DNA of 64,000 bases from Bacillus alkalisoli. GTDB taxonomy: Bacteria > Bacillota > Bacilli > Bacillales > Bacillaceae_I. Location of the stretch: contig NZ_KZ454944.1 in the NCBI RefSeq assembly GCF_002797415.1, positions 3,118,665 to 3,182,664 of the forward strand, read 5' to 3'. Shown here one piece after another: positions 34,926 through 43,079 of this stretch (positions within the stretch are counted from its first letter, which is position 1; each line of letters starts with the position of its first letter). Both the position numbers and the translations under genes were made by a program. Below the pieces are notes generated by a model, which saw only the letters and a program-made list of their open reading frames with translations, did no database searches and was not told the DNA's origin.

Positions 34926-34954
34926 GCTACTAAACTGGCTAAAATATTGTACAA
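34922..34954 (-). CDS. 10-codon leader overlapping the CcdA-like start
   Basis: TTG at 34954 lies 7 nt after GGAGGG and encodes MYNILASLVA, and its TGA overlaps the next ATG. It could be a coupling leader, or the detached N-terminus of the CcdA-like protein after a single-base deletion. Confidence 0.45.
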   Translation of the reverse strand: MYNILASLVA

Positions 34955-34996
34955 ATTAACACCCTCCTTTTTTATTTTTATAGTACCAAGAAAATG

Positions 34997-35011
34997 TGCA
35001 GAAAGTTTGCA
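34997..35011 (-). promoter_or_regulatory. Regulator box d (TGCAAACTTTCTGCA)
   Basis: Best match to the motif (two full TGCA half-sites 11 bp apart), 43 bp upstream of the TTG at 34954. Confidence 0.6.
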
Positions 35012-35095
35012 TGTATTGTTAGAGGCGAATTGGAATTTGGAACATACTTTCCAAGTGTTTTTAAAATGTAATACGATTAGTAAAAATGAAAAATG

Positions 35096-35124
35096 AAAAA
35101 ACGCGGAATTAGTCCGCGTTTTTT
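35096..35124. terminator. Terminator of the propeller lipoprotein gene
   Basis: AAAAAACGCGGA pairs perfectly with TCCGCGTTTTTT over 5 nt, with A/T runs on both sides. It lies 18 bp after the stop at 35142. Confidence 0.85.
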
Positions 35125-35141
35125 TCATTCAAATAATTGCT

Positions 35142-36251
35142 TTATTTAGTAATTGATTGAACTGTTATTCCATTTGGTACTTTTCCAACTTTTACAGTAG
35201 CAACTACCTGGTTATTGTCGTTATTAATAACACTAACGGTATTCTCGTACATATTCGTCACATAGACAAATTTATTGTCATCACTTGTTACTACTCCATG
35301 AGAACCTTTTCCAACTTCAATCGTGGCAACAACTTCTCTTGTAGCTAAATCTATTTTCGTTACCGTGTTAGATGGGTTCTTTGCAGTTCCTTGATTAGCT
35401 ACAAATGCATATTTATCATCTGATTGTATATAGACTTGAGCTGGTCCCTCTCCTACTGCTATTTCTTCAACTGAATCATCGGAAAGATCAACAATAGCTA
35501 GAGCGTTTTCCGTATTCAACGTTACAAGAAGAAGTTCCCCATCCGATGTAACAGCAGTTGTTACTGGTGTAGTTCCAACCTTTATCCGCTTCAATTCATC
35601 CATACTATTCAAATCCAAAACACTTACTGTATCTTCTCCCATATTGGCAATGTAAACAGTTTGGCTATCTTTTGCGATTCTGAAGCCATGAGGTCCATTT
35701 CCAGTTGTAATTGTCCCTATGACTTCATAAGACGAAAGATCAATGACTGATACATTGTTATCTCCATCATTCGATACGACTGCATACTTACTATCTTCGG
35801 TAAACACAATATGTGCAGGGTGGGATCCGACTTCCACTTCTCTAATTAATTGGCTTGTATATGCATCATAAAATACAGCCTTTCCATTAGATTCATGACT
35901 TGTTTCATACTCATCATGTTTATGTGAATCATCACTTTCGTCATGGTCACCATGACTATCAAGAGGTACTACAACCCCTCCAATCATTTTATTGTTAGGT
36001 GATATTTGAACGTTATGAACAGAGCCGTCTATTTTTATTGTTTCTACTAGTTTATTAGTCAACGCATCTACTTTTGAAATACCACCTTCATCAGCAGTAT
36101 AGAAAAAGATAGATTCTTTTATCTCCTGTTTTTGATCCACCTCAGTTGAACGAGATAAACTTGGGCTTTCAATTGAGTTTACTGCTCCACCACACGCAGC
36201 TAAAAATAAACTTAACAATAATATCAATCCTGTAATAATACATTTCTTCAT
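35142..36251 (-). CDS. YVTN-type beta-propeller lipoprotein with a His-rich loop
   Basis: 369 residues. Signal peptide with lipobox LAAC. Seven YVTN/YncE-like blades follow (repeated pattern YVTNMYENTVSVINNDNNQ, AIVDLSDDSVEEIAVGEGP). A loop at about residues 115-140 is packed with His and Asp (HGDHDESDDSHKHDEYE), as expected for a metal-binding insert. Propellers of this family occur in surface electron-transfer and metal proteins. Regulator box e lies 52 bp upstream. It is monocistronic. Confidence 0.8.
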   Translation of the reverse strand: MKKCIITGLILLLSLFLAACGGAVNSIESPSLSRSTEVDQKQEIKESIFFYTADEGGISKVDALTNKLVETIKIDGSVHNVQISPNNKMIGGVVVPLDSHGDHDESDDSHKHDEYETSHESNGKAVFYDAYTSQLIREVEVGSHPAHIVFTEDSKYAVVSNDGDNNVSVIDLSSYEVIGTITTGNGPHGFRIAKDSQTVYIANMGEDTVSVLDLNSMDELKRIKVGTTPVTTAVTSDGELLLVTLNTENALAIVDLSDDSVEEIAVGEGPAQVYIQSDDKYAFVANQGTAKNPSNTVTKIDLATREVVATIEVGKGSHGVVTSDDNKFVYVTNMYENTVSVINNDNNQVVATVKVGKVPNGITVQSITK

Positions 36252-36302
36252 ATCATAACCCCCATTATTAGTTAGTACACAGATGATATTACATAAAATC
36301 TT

Positions 36303-36317
36303 TGCAGAAACTTATGA
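36303..36317 (-). promoter_or_regulatory. Regulator box e (TCATAAGTTTCTGCA)
   Basis: Weaker motif: the TTTCTGCA half is perfect and the distal half has diverged. It lies 52 bp ahead of the propeller gene. Apart from this the 36252-36555 gap shows no gene or structure that I trust. Confidence 0.4.
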
Positions 36318-36555
36318 TTTTCTGTGTCTAACTACGGAACTAATAATGAGGTTTATTCCATTTCACGTACATTCTTTTCATGTTTGTGTACAAAATCGCA
36401 CTGCAAAACTTCTGTATTTGATTTATATATCCAATCCAAACAGAGTCCGCTTCTATCCTTTTAATCAAAATACTATATGCTTCCTCCTCTATTTATAAAC
36501 TCTTACTTAACTTAGTACCATCCTAAAAAAGTTTAACATTCAATTTTGACTGAAC

Positions 36556-37230
36556 TCATCTTTCACTAGCGTTTACTTTTTCCTTAGTTAATAATGTTTT
36601 TAACTCCATCAAGTTTTCAATTACATAATCAGCCTGAGCGAGTTCTTCTTCTTGTGCAAAATCAAAATTACACCCAATTGCAATTAGTCCATTATCTTTA
36701 GCTGCATTTATATCAGAAAGTCGGTCACCAACTACTGCTGCATTTTTAATATCGTACTTATTTATTATTTTCCTAACTAAATCTCCTTTATTGAGTGATT
36801 CAATTTGCTGAATACTGAATGTTTCAGTAACCCACTCTTCTAAATGATAATAATTTACTATTGTTTGTAAATATGGAACCAAACCATTACTTGCTATGAA
36901 AATAGAAATATTGTTTTCTACTAAGTAATCAAAAATAGCTTTTACATTTGGGTATAGGGCACCTTTACCGCTTTTTATGTTTTCTATTAGTCTTTCTAGA
37001 AAATAAAGATCTGTTTGGTTCCTTACTTCAACAGAATGATTAGGGAGTAATGTTTCCCAAACTTTTGGCAGAGGTATCCCCATTATTTCACGGTACGTTT
37101 CAATCGGTGTAATTGTATCCCACAAATCTAGTGAACGTAAGTATTTAAACGTTTCATCAAGTGATAACTCTAAAATTTTATCTGTTTGAAACAATGTTCC
37201 GTCCATATCAAAAATCATTGATTGTAACAT
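36556..37230 (-). CDS. HAD-superfamily phosphatase (phosphoglycolate-phosphatase-like)
   Basis: 224 residues. Motif I DMDGT (about residues 8-12), motif II IFIASNG, and motif III/IV VVGDRLSDINAAKDNG are all present, so the enzyme should be active on a small phosphorylated substrate. ATG at 37230 is chosen because AGGAGGAGG lies just upstream, and the frame extends to 37278. Substrate specificity is not readable. It is a single gene. Confidence 0.82.
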   Translation of the reverse strand: MLQSMIFDMDGTLFQTDKILELSLDETFKYLRSLDLWDTITPIETYREIMGIPLPKVWETLLPNHSVEVRNQTDLYFLERLIENIKSGKGALYPNVKAIFDYLVENNISIFIASNGLVPYLQTIVNYYHLEEWVTETFSIQQIESLNKGDLVRKIINKYDIKNAAVVGDRLSDINAAKDNGLIAIGCNFDFAQEEELAQADYVIENLMELKTLLTKEKVNASER

Positions 37231-37345
37231 TGTTTTCCTCCTCCTATTACGACGTTGAAAGATGTATGGGTTCAGCATTTTAATCTATTATCGTATTCTT
37301 TGATTAACAGCTGAGTTTTAGTACTCATTTGTTTCCATTATAAAA

Positions 37346-38185
37346 CTAAGAACTATATATCTTTTGATGAAGTTCCTTCAAACTATCATTTATTAAATCT
37401 CTTAAACTACTCTTTTCGTTTATAAAACCGATTCTGAAATATAACGTTTTTAGGAAGTTAGCAATATTGAATTTCGTGCGAAAATAATTACGAGAAAACG
37501 CTTCATTATCGAAAGTTAATTCAAGGTGATGAAGAATTTGAAGTATCCATTGTTCCATTTCCTTATCATCCAATTTTTTCTCCATTAGGGCCTCTATAAC
37601 AAAAATTAAACGCTCTTCTTCATCATCAATATATGTCGCATCCTTATACAAGCAATTATGTAATGTCTTAAGAACATCCATACAGTTTTCATCTGTAAAT
37701 TTAGGATGTCTTACTAGTGATACCAGTAAATCAGCTCCGTGTGCAACACTGTGAGCCCAACCTTTTTCTTCAACATAACCCCTTGTATCCTGTTCGTTCT
37801 CTAGGTATTTTACACTTCTATCAAATAATTTCTTGTAATCTTTATCGGATAACAAGCCTAGTTGTCTATCTTTCGATAAAAGCCCAGCAATGACTAAAGA
37901 AGAAAAAGAACGTGTAAATACAGAATCTGTGTTCTTTTCTCCAATTTTGTAGAATAAATGATTTTCATCCAAACAGATTTTTAATAAATATTGAAATTGA
38001 TTGACTGTTAAAATCTCTTCATTGATCACTCTGATAAATGTTGAATATATAAGTTCATCACTTAATTCGGGGTCAACAGAACCGATATTATCCACCATCT
38101 TGCCGAGCAATAAATCTAAGTCTTTATTGCTTAAACATTTCAGATTTTTGTTTTTTAATTCATTAAGTTGTAATTTCAATTCCAT
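37346..38185 (-). CDS. DUF2785-family protein
   Basis: 279 residues, mostly helical, cytoplasmic. GYVEEKGWAHSVAHGADLL (about residue 140) is the conserved core of DUF2785 proteins. The role is unknown. ATG at 38185 (AAAGGTG upstream) is preferred to 38194. Confidence 0.7.
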   Translation of the reverse strand: MELKLQLNELKNKNLKCLSNKDLDLLLGKMVDNIGSVDPELSDELIYSTFIRVINEEILTVNQFQYLLKICLDENHLFYKIGEKNTDSVFTRSFSSLVIAGLLSKDRQLGLLSDKDYKKLFDRSVKYLENEQDTRGYVEEKGWAHSVAHGADLLVSLVRHPKFTDENCMDVLKTLHNCLYKDATYIDDEEERLIFVIEALMEKKLDDKEMEQWILQILHHLELTFDNEAFSRNYFRTKFNIANFLKTLYFRIGFINEKSSLRDLINDSLKELHQKIYSS

Positions 38186-38259
38186 ATTAATCACCTTTTA
38201 CGAATAATATACTTTTAGCTGTTTCAAAAGTTAAATTCATTCTATTTTCTTATTCTTTT

Positions 38260-39534
38260 TTAATTTGCCACAACTATTTGTTTTGGTTGTATAAACGTTG
38301 TTTCTGTCACATCCTCTGACTTTGGTAGAGATCGAGTAACGGAATCAAACATCCAAAAGACTCCAACAAAAAATACTATTACACCGCTAAATAGGATGAC
38401 ATACACACTCCCTATCATTACTCCTAATATTCCTCCGATTAGCGAACCTATTGGCATTGCAATACCACTTAAGCTAAAAGATGCAGAAAACACTCTTCCT
38501 AATAATTGCTTTGGAATACCTCTTTGCATACAAGTATTAATTAATATGTTTGTAACCCCACCTGGGAACCAAGCAAGACCATATATTACGATCATTAGCC
38601 AAGTCCATGGGCTAAAAACGGAAACCGCCCACAACGTACCACTTATGATAAAAGCCGTAGCGTAAACTCTACCTATTCCATATCTCTCTAACCTTAAATA
38701 AGGTGCTAATAGTGCACCTAAAATACTACCCAATGCCTGTGCCATTAGTAAGAAGCCAAATATTTCAGCTCCTCCTTTTTGTTTACTAAATTCAGGGAGC
38801 ACTACAAAAGTAGCGCCACCAACTAGATTGATTGCAATAACTCCTAATAATAATCTAGAGAATGTCTTATTAAGCAGGATACTAATTCCTTCTTTTAGCT
38901 CCACTCCATACTTTTTAAAATGTATTAAGATGGATTCACCATTTTGTACGTTTTCTTTTCTTGGTTGCTTCGGTAAGTTAATAAACGAGAAAAGTATGGC
39001 ACCCATTAGAAACATCACGGAGTCTAAAAGATAAATAGAAATTGCACCTATTGTTACAAGTAAAACCCCAGCAATTGCATTACAACCCGTTTCAATCCCC
39101 TGATAAGCAAAAGTGAAAAGTGAGTTTGCTTTTGTTAGCTCTTTTTCCTCCACTACTTTAGGTAAGGCTGCTATTTGAGCTGGGTAAACTAACATGTTAA
39201 ACGTTGTGATAATTGGAGAAATTATTAGAACGAGTGTAACGCTTAACCAATCTAAGTAGTATGCTATTGGAATGATTAGTAGCATAATTGATTGAACAAT
39301 CTGGGTTATGACTAACAACGGTCTTATTGGTATTCTATCTATTAGTGGTCCAGCTAAAAATTGAACAAATCTCGGGAAAATGGTAAGAAATCCAGCTAAG
39401 CCAGTATAAAAGGTGGAACCACCTAATTCAGAAACCAACCACATGGCTGCTACTGCATACAAAGTGTCACCGATATTTGTAACAACTCTTCCTAGAAACA
39501 TATATAAAAAGTTCTTATTAGAGAATATCCCCAT
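38260..39534 (-). CDS. MFS transporter (MefA/EntS-like exporter)
   Basis: About 424 residues with 12 membrane segments. The start segment SNKNFLYMFLGRVVTNIGDTLYAVAAMWLV and the loop GPLIDRIPIRPLL match macrolide- or siderophore-type MFS exporters. ATG at 39534 lies 8 nt past the stop of the regulator gene, with AGGGGGA upstream. The frame extends to 39582, overlapping the regulator. Regulation by the adjacent ArsR-type protein is likely. Confidence 0.85.
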   Translation of the reverse strand: MGIFSNKNFLYMFLGRVVTNIGDTLYAVAAMWLVSELGGSTFYTGLAGFLTIFPRFVQFLAGPLIDRIPIRPLLVITQIVQSIMLLIIPIAYYLDWLSVTLVLIISPIITTFNMLVYPAQIAALPKVVEEKELTKANSLFTFAYQGIETGCNAIAGVLLVTIGAISIYLLDSVMFLMGAILFSFINLPKQPRKENVQNGESILIHFKKYGVELKEGISILLNKTFSRLLLGVIAINLVGGATFVVLPEFSKQKGGAEIFGFLLMAQALGSILGALLAPYLRLERYGIGRVYATAFIISGTLWAVSVFSPWTWLMIVIYGLAWFPGGVTNILINTCMQRGIPKQLLGRVFSASFSLSGIAMPIGSLIGGILGVMIGSVYVILFSGVIVFFVGVFWMFDSVTRSLPKSEDVTETTFIQPKQIVVAN

Positions 39535-39541
39535 TAATGAA

Positions 39542-40045
39542 TCAATCCCCCTTATCTTCATTTTTTTGTTCAGTTGAGACAATTTTTACACCAATACTAA
39601 ATTCTTCCCCTTCGTTACTTGTATTTGCATTTGTTTTTAATACCCACTTCTCTAGAAATTTTTTAAACTCTTCTTTTATTTCTTCCTGTTGATGAGTAGT
39701 TAAATTTAATCGTATACTTAAAGCGGTTGAATCTTGAGAAAGATAATCATCTCTTAATACAGGGTCAATTGGTGTATCCCCAGCAGAGTTAAACCACTTT
39801 GATTTTGATAAATAATATTTCTCCATAACCCCTCCATACTTTCGTTCTTCCACTAATTCAATTAATCCGCCATCATATAACTTTTTCATATGATAATGTA
39901 CATTGCCACCTGATTCTCCTAGTAGATCTGCTACTTGTTTGGATGTTTTCGGTTGATCTTGTAATTGGCTAATTATCTTAATTCTTAGTGAATTCCCAAG
40001 TAATTTTGCTTGTTCAATTGATACATTTAATGGCTTATCGGTCAT
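39542..40045 (-). CDS. ArsR-type winged-helix regulator
   Basis: 167 residues. The N-terminal half is a winged helix (SLRIKIISQLQDQPKTSKQVADLLGESGGNVHYHMKKLYDGGLIEL). The C-terminal half is longer than in metal-sensing ArsR proteins and may sense a ligand. ATG at 40045 follows AAAGGAGAG. It precedes the MFS gene in one operon and probably represses it. No Cys-rich metal site is visible. Confidence 0.82.
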   Translation of the reverse strand: MTDKPLNVSIEQAKLLGNSLRIKIISQLQDQPKTSKQVADLLGESGGNVHYHMKKLYDGGLIELVEERKYGGVMEKYYLSKSKWFNSAGDTPIDPVLRDDYLSQDSTALSIRLNLTTHQQEEIKEEFKKFLEKWVLKTNANTSNEGEEFSIGVKIVSTEQKNEDKGD

Positions 40046-40217
40046 AAAGACTCTCCTTTGTTTATTCAATCTAATTATATAGATTAATAATCTGTAAAAT
40101 TAGATTAACATAACACATATCATTTGTATATACTTACCAGAAATAATTCCAAGCTGCTATAAACATTTACCTTTTTGATTGCTTGTAATAAACCTTCAAG
40201 TTAGAATTACAATCAAT

Positions 40218-40251
40218 AAAAAGCTCCCTAGCTAAATATTAACTAGAGAGT
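40218..40251 (-). terminator. Terminator after the secreted-protein gene
   Basis: CTCCCTAG pairs with CTAGAGAG (one mismatch). The minus strand continues into CTTTTTATT. Confidence 0.6.
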
Positions 40252-40318
40252 TCTAAACATACTTATTTATATATCCCCACACTTTCCAATTGCCTGTATA
40301 TAAATTACTTGTGTAGGT

Positions 40319-40789
40319 TTAAATACAGAAAAAACCTCTATAATCGAATTCTTTTGGAGCTACTGCCTTTACTTCTTCAACATCTGATATTATCCACTTG
40401 CTTTTAGTTCTAATAACTCTTTCCATGATATTGTTTCCATATTTGTTCTTGTAAATAATGTAACCTGTATTTAAATCCTTGTTTATGAAAACAAATTTCA
40501 CACCGTAATACTCTCCTACAAGCATATTGGTTAAACTTGATGTCCTTTTATCGTAGCTGCCAAGATCATCATACAGTTTTTCAATATCTTCATGGGAATT
40601 AAATACGGTATAATTAGTAATTTCAACATTAAAACTGTTTATTAGTTCCTGTTTCAATTCATCAAGGTATTGCTCTCTAAACTTTTGAGAAACTTCTATG
40701 CATGTGTCACTTGCTTTAAATTCGGATGCATAAACATTAATCGGATTAAGGGCATACAATATGGTTAAAAAAAATACTAATTTAAACAT
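40319..40789 (-). CDS. Secreted protein of unknown function
   Basis: 156 residues with a signal peptide (about 1-21, ending VYA) and no lipobox. The mature part has two Cys (DTCIEVSQ and the terminal FFCI) that may pair. GGGGGAA precedes the start. It neighbours another secreted protein on the same strand, but an 86-bp gap and the lack of shared motifs leave their relation open. Confidence 0.6.
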   Translation of the reverse strand: MFKLVFFLTILYALNPINVYASEFKASDTCIEVSQKFREQYLDELKQELINSFNVEITNYTVFNSHEDIEKLYDDLGSYDKRTSSLTNMLVGEYYGVKFVFINKDLNTGYIIYKNKYGNNIMERVIRTKSKWIISDVEEVKAVAPKEFDYRGFFCI

Positions 40790-40875
40790 TTATTCCCCCC
40801 TATAACAATATAGGATTATTATGCAAAAATTAATAAATAACTATTCTATTAAGAGAGAATCTTTATCTACTACCT

Positions 40876-41679
40876 TTAATCAAACGCTTGGCATTGTTTT
40901 TCGCTTTCTTCTTGCGAAATATGATTATCAACTTTTACTTTCGTTATTTGTAACTTGGATAGGTTAGAGTCCTTTACAGAGAAAGTAAGTCTATCAAAAT
41001 CCCCACCGTGGTGTCCTGAATAGTTTAAAGCACTAGCGAAAATGATGTGTCTCCTGGGGTCCCCATCAATGGGTTCAATTCTGATTTTTGGACACATAAA
41101 GAAGTCCGAATAAGATGGACCTAATTCATTTAAATAACGTGTATACAATGCTTTTTCAATCAACTCTTCTTTGGTAGGTCCGTCCAATTCTTTCCTCCAC
41201 CCTACTAAGAGCCAATCATAAAGAGATTGTGATTTTAATCGTATTTTTTGACTATTATCCGAAACGATTAATTCTCCATCTTTAGGCGTACAGGTTTTTT
41301 GCATATTATCAACTTTGCACGTATATGCGGGTTCAACGGTAATCACTTCACCATTTGTCAATTTCAATGTCATTTTATTGGATGGTTTTTCTATTGATAC
41401 ATCGATTGTTCCATTTACTTGGCTAGAGTCATTAAGACAGTGTACCACTTTTCTGAGTACACGTTCTTGAAAACCATCGTTGATACTGAATACACGTTGT
41501 TGTCCAGAATCATTTTCAATTTTAATTTTTTGAACCTCTTCATACTTTAATGAGTGCGTCATTAATTGTTCCAAAAAAGGAGTCTGTTGAACCGTATTAT
41601 TCTTTGCTTCAGTTATTTGGCTGGATGAAATAATTAGAAATACTATGAGGAATGGAATTACAAAATAATATTTCTTCAT
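40876..41679 (-). CDS. Secreted protein of unknown function, translationally coupled to a 29-codon leader
   Basis: 267 residues. Signal peptide (about 1-25, ending TEA). Six or so Cys residues in the mature part suggest disulfides. The C-terminal half (LIEKALYTRYLNELGPSY to ALNYSGHHGGDFDRLTF) looks like a separate domain. Its ATG at 41679 has no close ribosome site and overlaps (ATGA) the stop of a short upstream frame with a strong one, so it is probably translated by coupling. Confidence 0.65.
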   Translation of the reverse strand: MKKYYFVIPFLIVFLIISSSQITEAKNNTVQQTPFLEQLMTHSLKYEEVQKIKIENDSGQQRVFSINDGFQERVLRKVVHCLNDSSQVNGTIDVSIEKPSNKMTLKLTNGEVITVEPAYTCKVDNMQKTCTPKDGELIVSDNSQKIRLKSQSLYDWLLVGWRKELDGPTKEELIEKALYTRYLNELGPSYSDFFMCPKIRIEPIDGDPRRHIIFASALNYSGHHGGDFDRLTFSVKDSNLSKLQITKVKVDNHISQEESEKQCQAFD

Positions 41680-41765
41680 AATAGTGATTTTCCTACAACT
41701 AAAAAGTCATAGCTTACATTCCAAGCAGTATCATTATAAAAATTGTTCGTTGCCCAAATAAACAA
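41676..41765 (-). CDS. 29-codon upstream leader frame
   Basis: TTG at 41765 lies 6 nt after AAGGAGGTT and encodes MFIWATNNFYNDTAWNVSYD plus nine more residues. Its TGA overlaps the ATG of the secreted-protein gene. The peptide has no recognisable role, and coupling seems the likeliest purpose. Confidence 0.5.
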   Translation of the reverse strand: MFIWATNNFYNDTAWNVSYDFLVVGKSLL

Positions 41766-41865
41766 ATGGGTAACCTCCTTGCTTTTAATAAACTAATTTT
41801 TAGTATTAGGAATATCATTTAAGTTTATTCATATCCAACTAAACTGTTCTATACTACAACAAAAT

Positions 41866-41894
41866 AGCCACTAATCCTGCTTAGATCAGTAGCT
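41866..41894 (-). terminator. Terminator after the 41944 lipoprotein gene
   Basis: AGCCACTAATC pairs with GATCAGTAGCT (two mismatches), minus strand followed by ATTTTG. It shares sequence with the hairpin at 42714. Confidence 0.5.
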
Positions 41895-41943
41895 GTCTTC
41901 TTTCAAATTCCCACCAGTTAGTTCAGTAAAAAGATTTATTGCT

Positions 41944-42288
41944 TTAGTCAACTCCACTAATTTTACTTACAATATCTCCGCTTCTAATATCAATATAATA
42001 GATTATATCCCCAAGCATGCCCTCTACATATTCTCGTTCATCTGTAATTAATGTAACTTGCCAAGTCTTCACATCTTTATTTTCTTTTTTGGAAAACTGA
42101 TATACTTGTTCAGTTTTCGTATTATATTTGGTGAATAACCGAGGGTTATTATACCCCTCGGTTGTAGCTGTTTGGATCGCAATGTCCTCTGCTTCTTTTG
42201 CATCAATTTCCTTTGAACATCCAGCCAATAAATATACTATCAAAAGTAACAATAATAATTTGTTCGTAATAGCCTGAAAACTAACCAT
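41944..42288 (-). CDS. Small lipoprotein, PepSY-like
   Basis: 114 residues. Hydrophobic start with lipobox LAGC (Cys24). The mature part (AEDIAIQTATTEGY, KTWQVTLITDER, GDIIYYIDIRSGDIV) resembles one PepSY-type repeat, a fold found in many small Bacillus surface proteins. AGGATGG precedes the start. The function is unknown. Confidence 0.65.
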   Translation of the reverse strand: MVSFQAITNKLLLLLLIVYLLAGCSKEIDAKEAEDIAIQTATTEGYNNPRLFTKYNTKTEQVYQFSKKENKDVKTWQVTLITDEREYVEGMLGDIIYYIDIRSGDIVSKISGVD

Positions 42289-42355
42289 ACACCATCCTCC
42301 ATTTCTTTAAGTTGATGAATCTATTTGTCCTTTTTTGAAATGTACTACCAAACTA

Positions 42356-42676
42356 CTAGCTTGGTTGGATTATTATATTTTGCTTATTAAGACTTTTAAA
42401 TAAAAACCCAGTAATAATTAGATAAATAAGGTACATAACAATAGAAAAAGCTTGGTTGAATAAAAAAGGAATTGTTCCTACGTATAAGTTTACTGCGACA
42501 GATTGGTACCAATTAAAGAGAAATATAAGTAACAAAAAACTAATAGTAATCGTTGTAAGAAAGCCAATTCTGTGATTTTTGGATTTTTTCATAAAGAAAA
42601 CACCAACAAAAAAGCTTATTACACCAATGAGAACTAAACATAAGAAAAACAAATTTGCAGCAGTTTCTATGTCCAT
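42356..42676 (-). CDS. Small membrane protein (three helices)
   Basis: 106 residues with three membrane segments (about 5-28, 36-54, 65-95). No family was recognised. ATG at 42676 has GAGGAGG upstream. The longer frame starts at 42691. Confidence 0.6.
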   Translation of the reverse strand: MDIETAANLFFLCLVLIGVISFFVGVFFMKKSKNHRIGFLTTITISFLLLIFLFNWYQSVAVNLYVGTIPFLFNQAFSIVMYLIYLIITGFLFKSLNKQNIIIQPS

Positions 42677-42713
42677 TAGATACCTCCTCAATTCGTATTA
42701 CTCCTTTACTCCA

Positions 42714-42757
42714 ACAAGAACAGCTATTAATCCTGCTAGATTAGTAGCTGTTCTTGT
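42714..42757. terminator. Hairpin between 42356 and 42774 genes
   Basis: ACAAGAACAGCTATTAATC pairs with GATTAGTAGCTGTTCTTGT (one mismatch) over 6 nt. No strong T-tract. Confidence 0.6.
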
Positions 42758-42773
42758 TACATAGTCTCACACT

Positions 42774-43043
42774 TTAATTGTATGTAGAATAAATCAACTC
42801 TCCAGTTTCTGAGAAACCTCTTATATTCACAGGCAATACTACTTCTTCTTCTGATTTAATATAAAAAAAACGAGAGCCTCCTGCATTAATAATTAAAGCT
42901 TTTTCAAAAATACCTCTTTTCAGCTCATCAATTTCTTCATTTGAAATAGATTCTTTTTCCAAAGACTTAATTATTATTCGCTCTACTAAACTTCCATCTG
43001 AAAAATGTTTACGAAAAATCCCTTCGTTTTGTAAAGGTGTCAT
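42774..43043 (-). CDS. Small cytoplasmic protein of unknown function
   Basis: 89 residues, charged, with no signal peptide. Nothing recognised. It starts 36 bp after the phosphotransferase-like gene stop on the same strand and is probably cotranscribed. The ribosome site ahead of ATG 43043 is poor. Confidence 0.5.
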   Translation of the reverse strand: MTPLQNEGIFRKHFSDGSLVERIIIKSLEKESISNEEIDELKRGIFEKALIINAGGSRFFYIKSEEEVVLPVNIRGFSETGELIYSTYN

Positions 43044-43079
43044 TCAACTCACGCTCGTTAATTGAAGAAGAATCTCTAT

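Noticed and set aside
36283-36498. 71-codon plus-strand frame
   Set aside because: It overlaps regulator box e and lacks a ribosome site, so it is probably chance.
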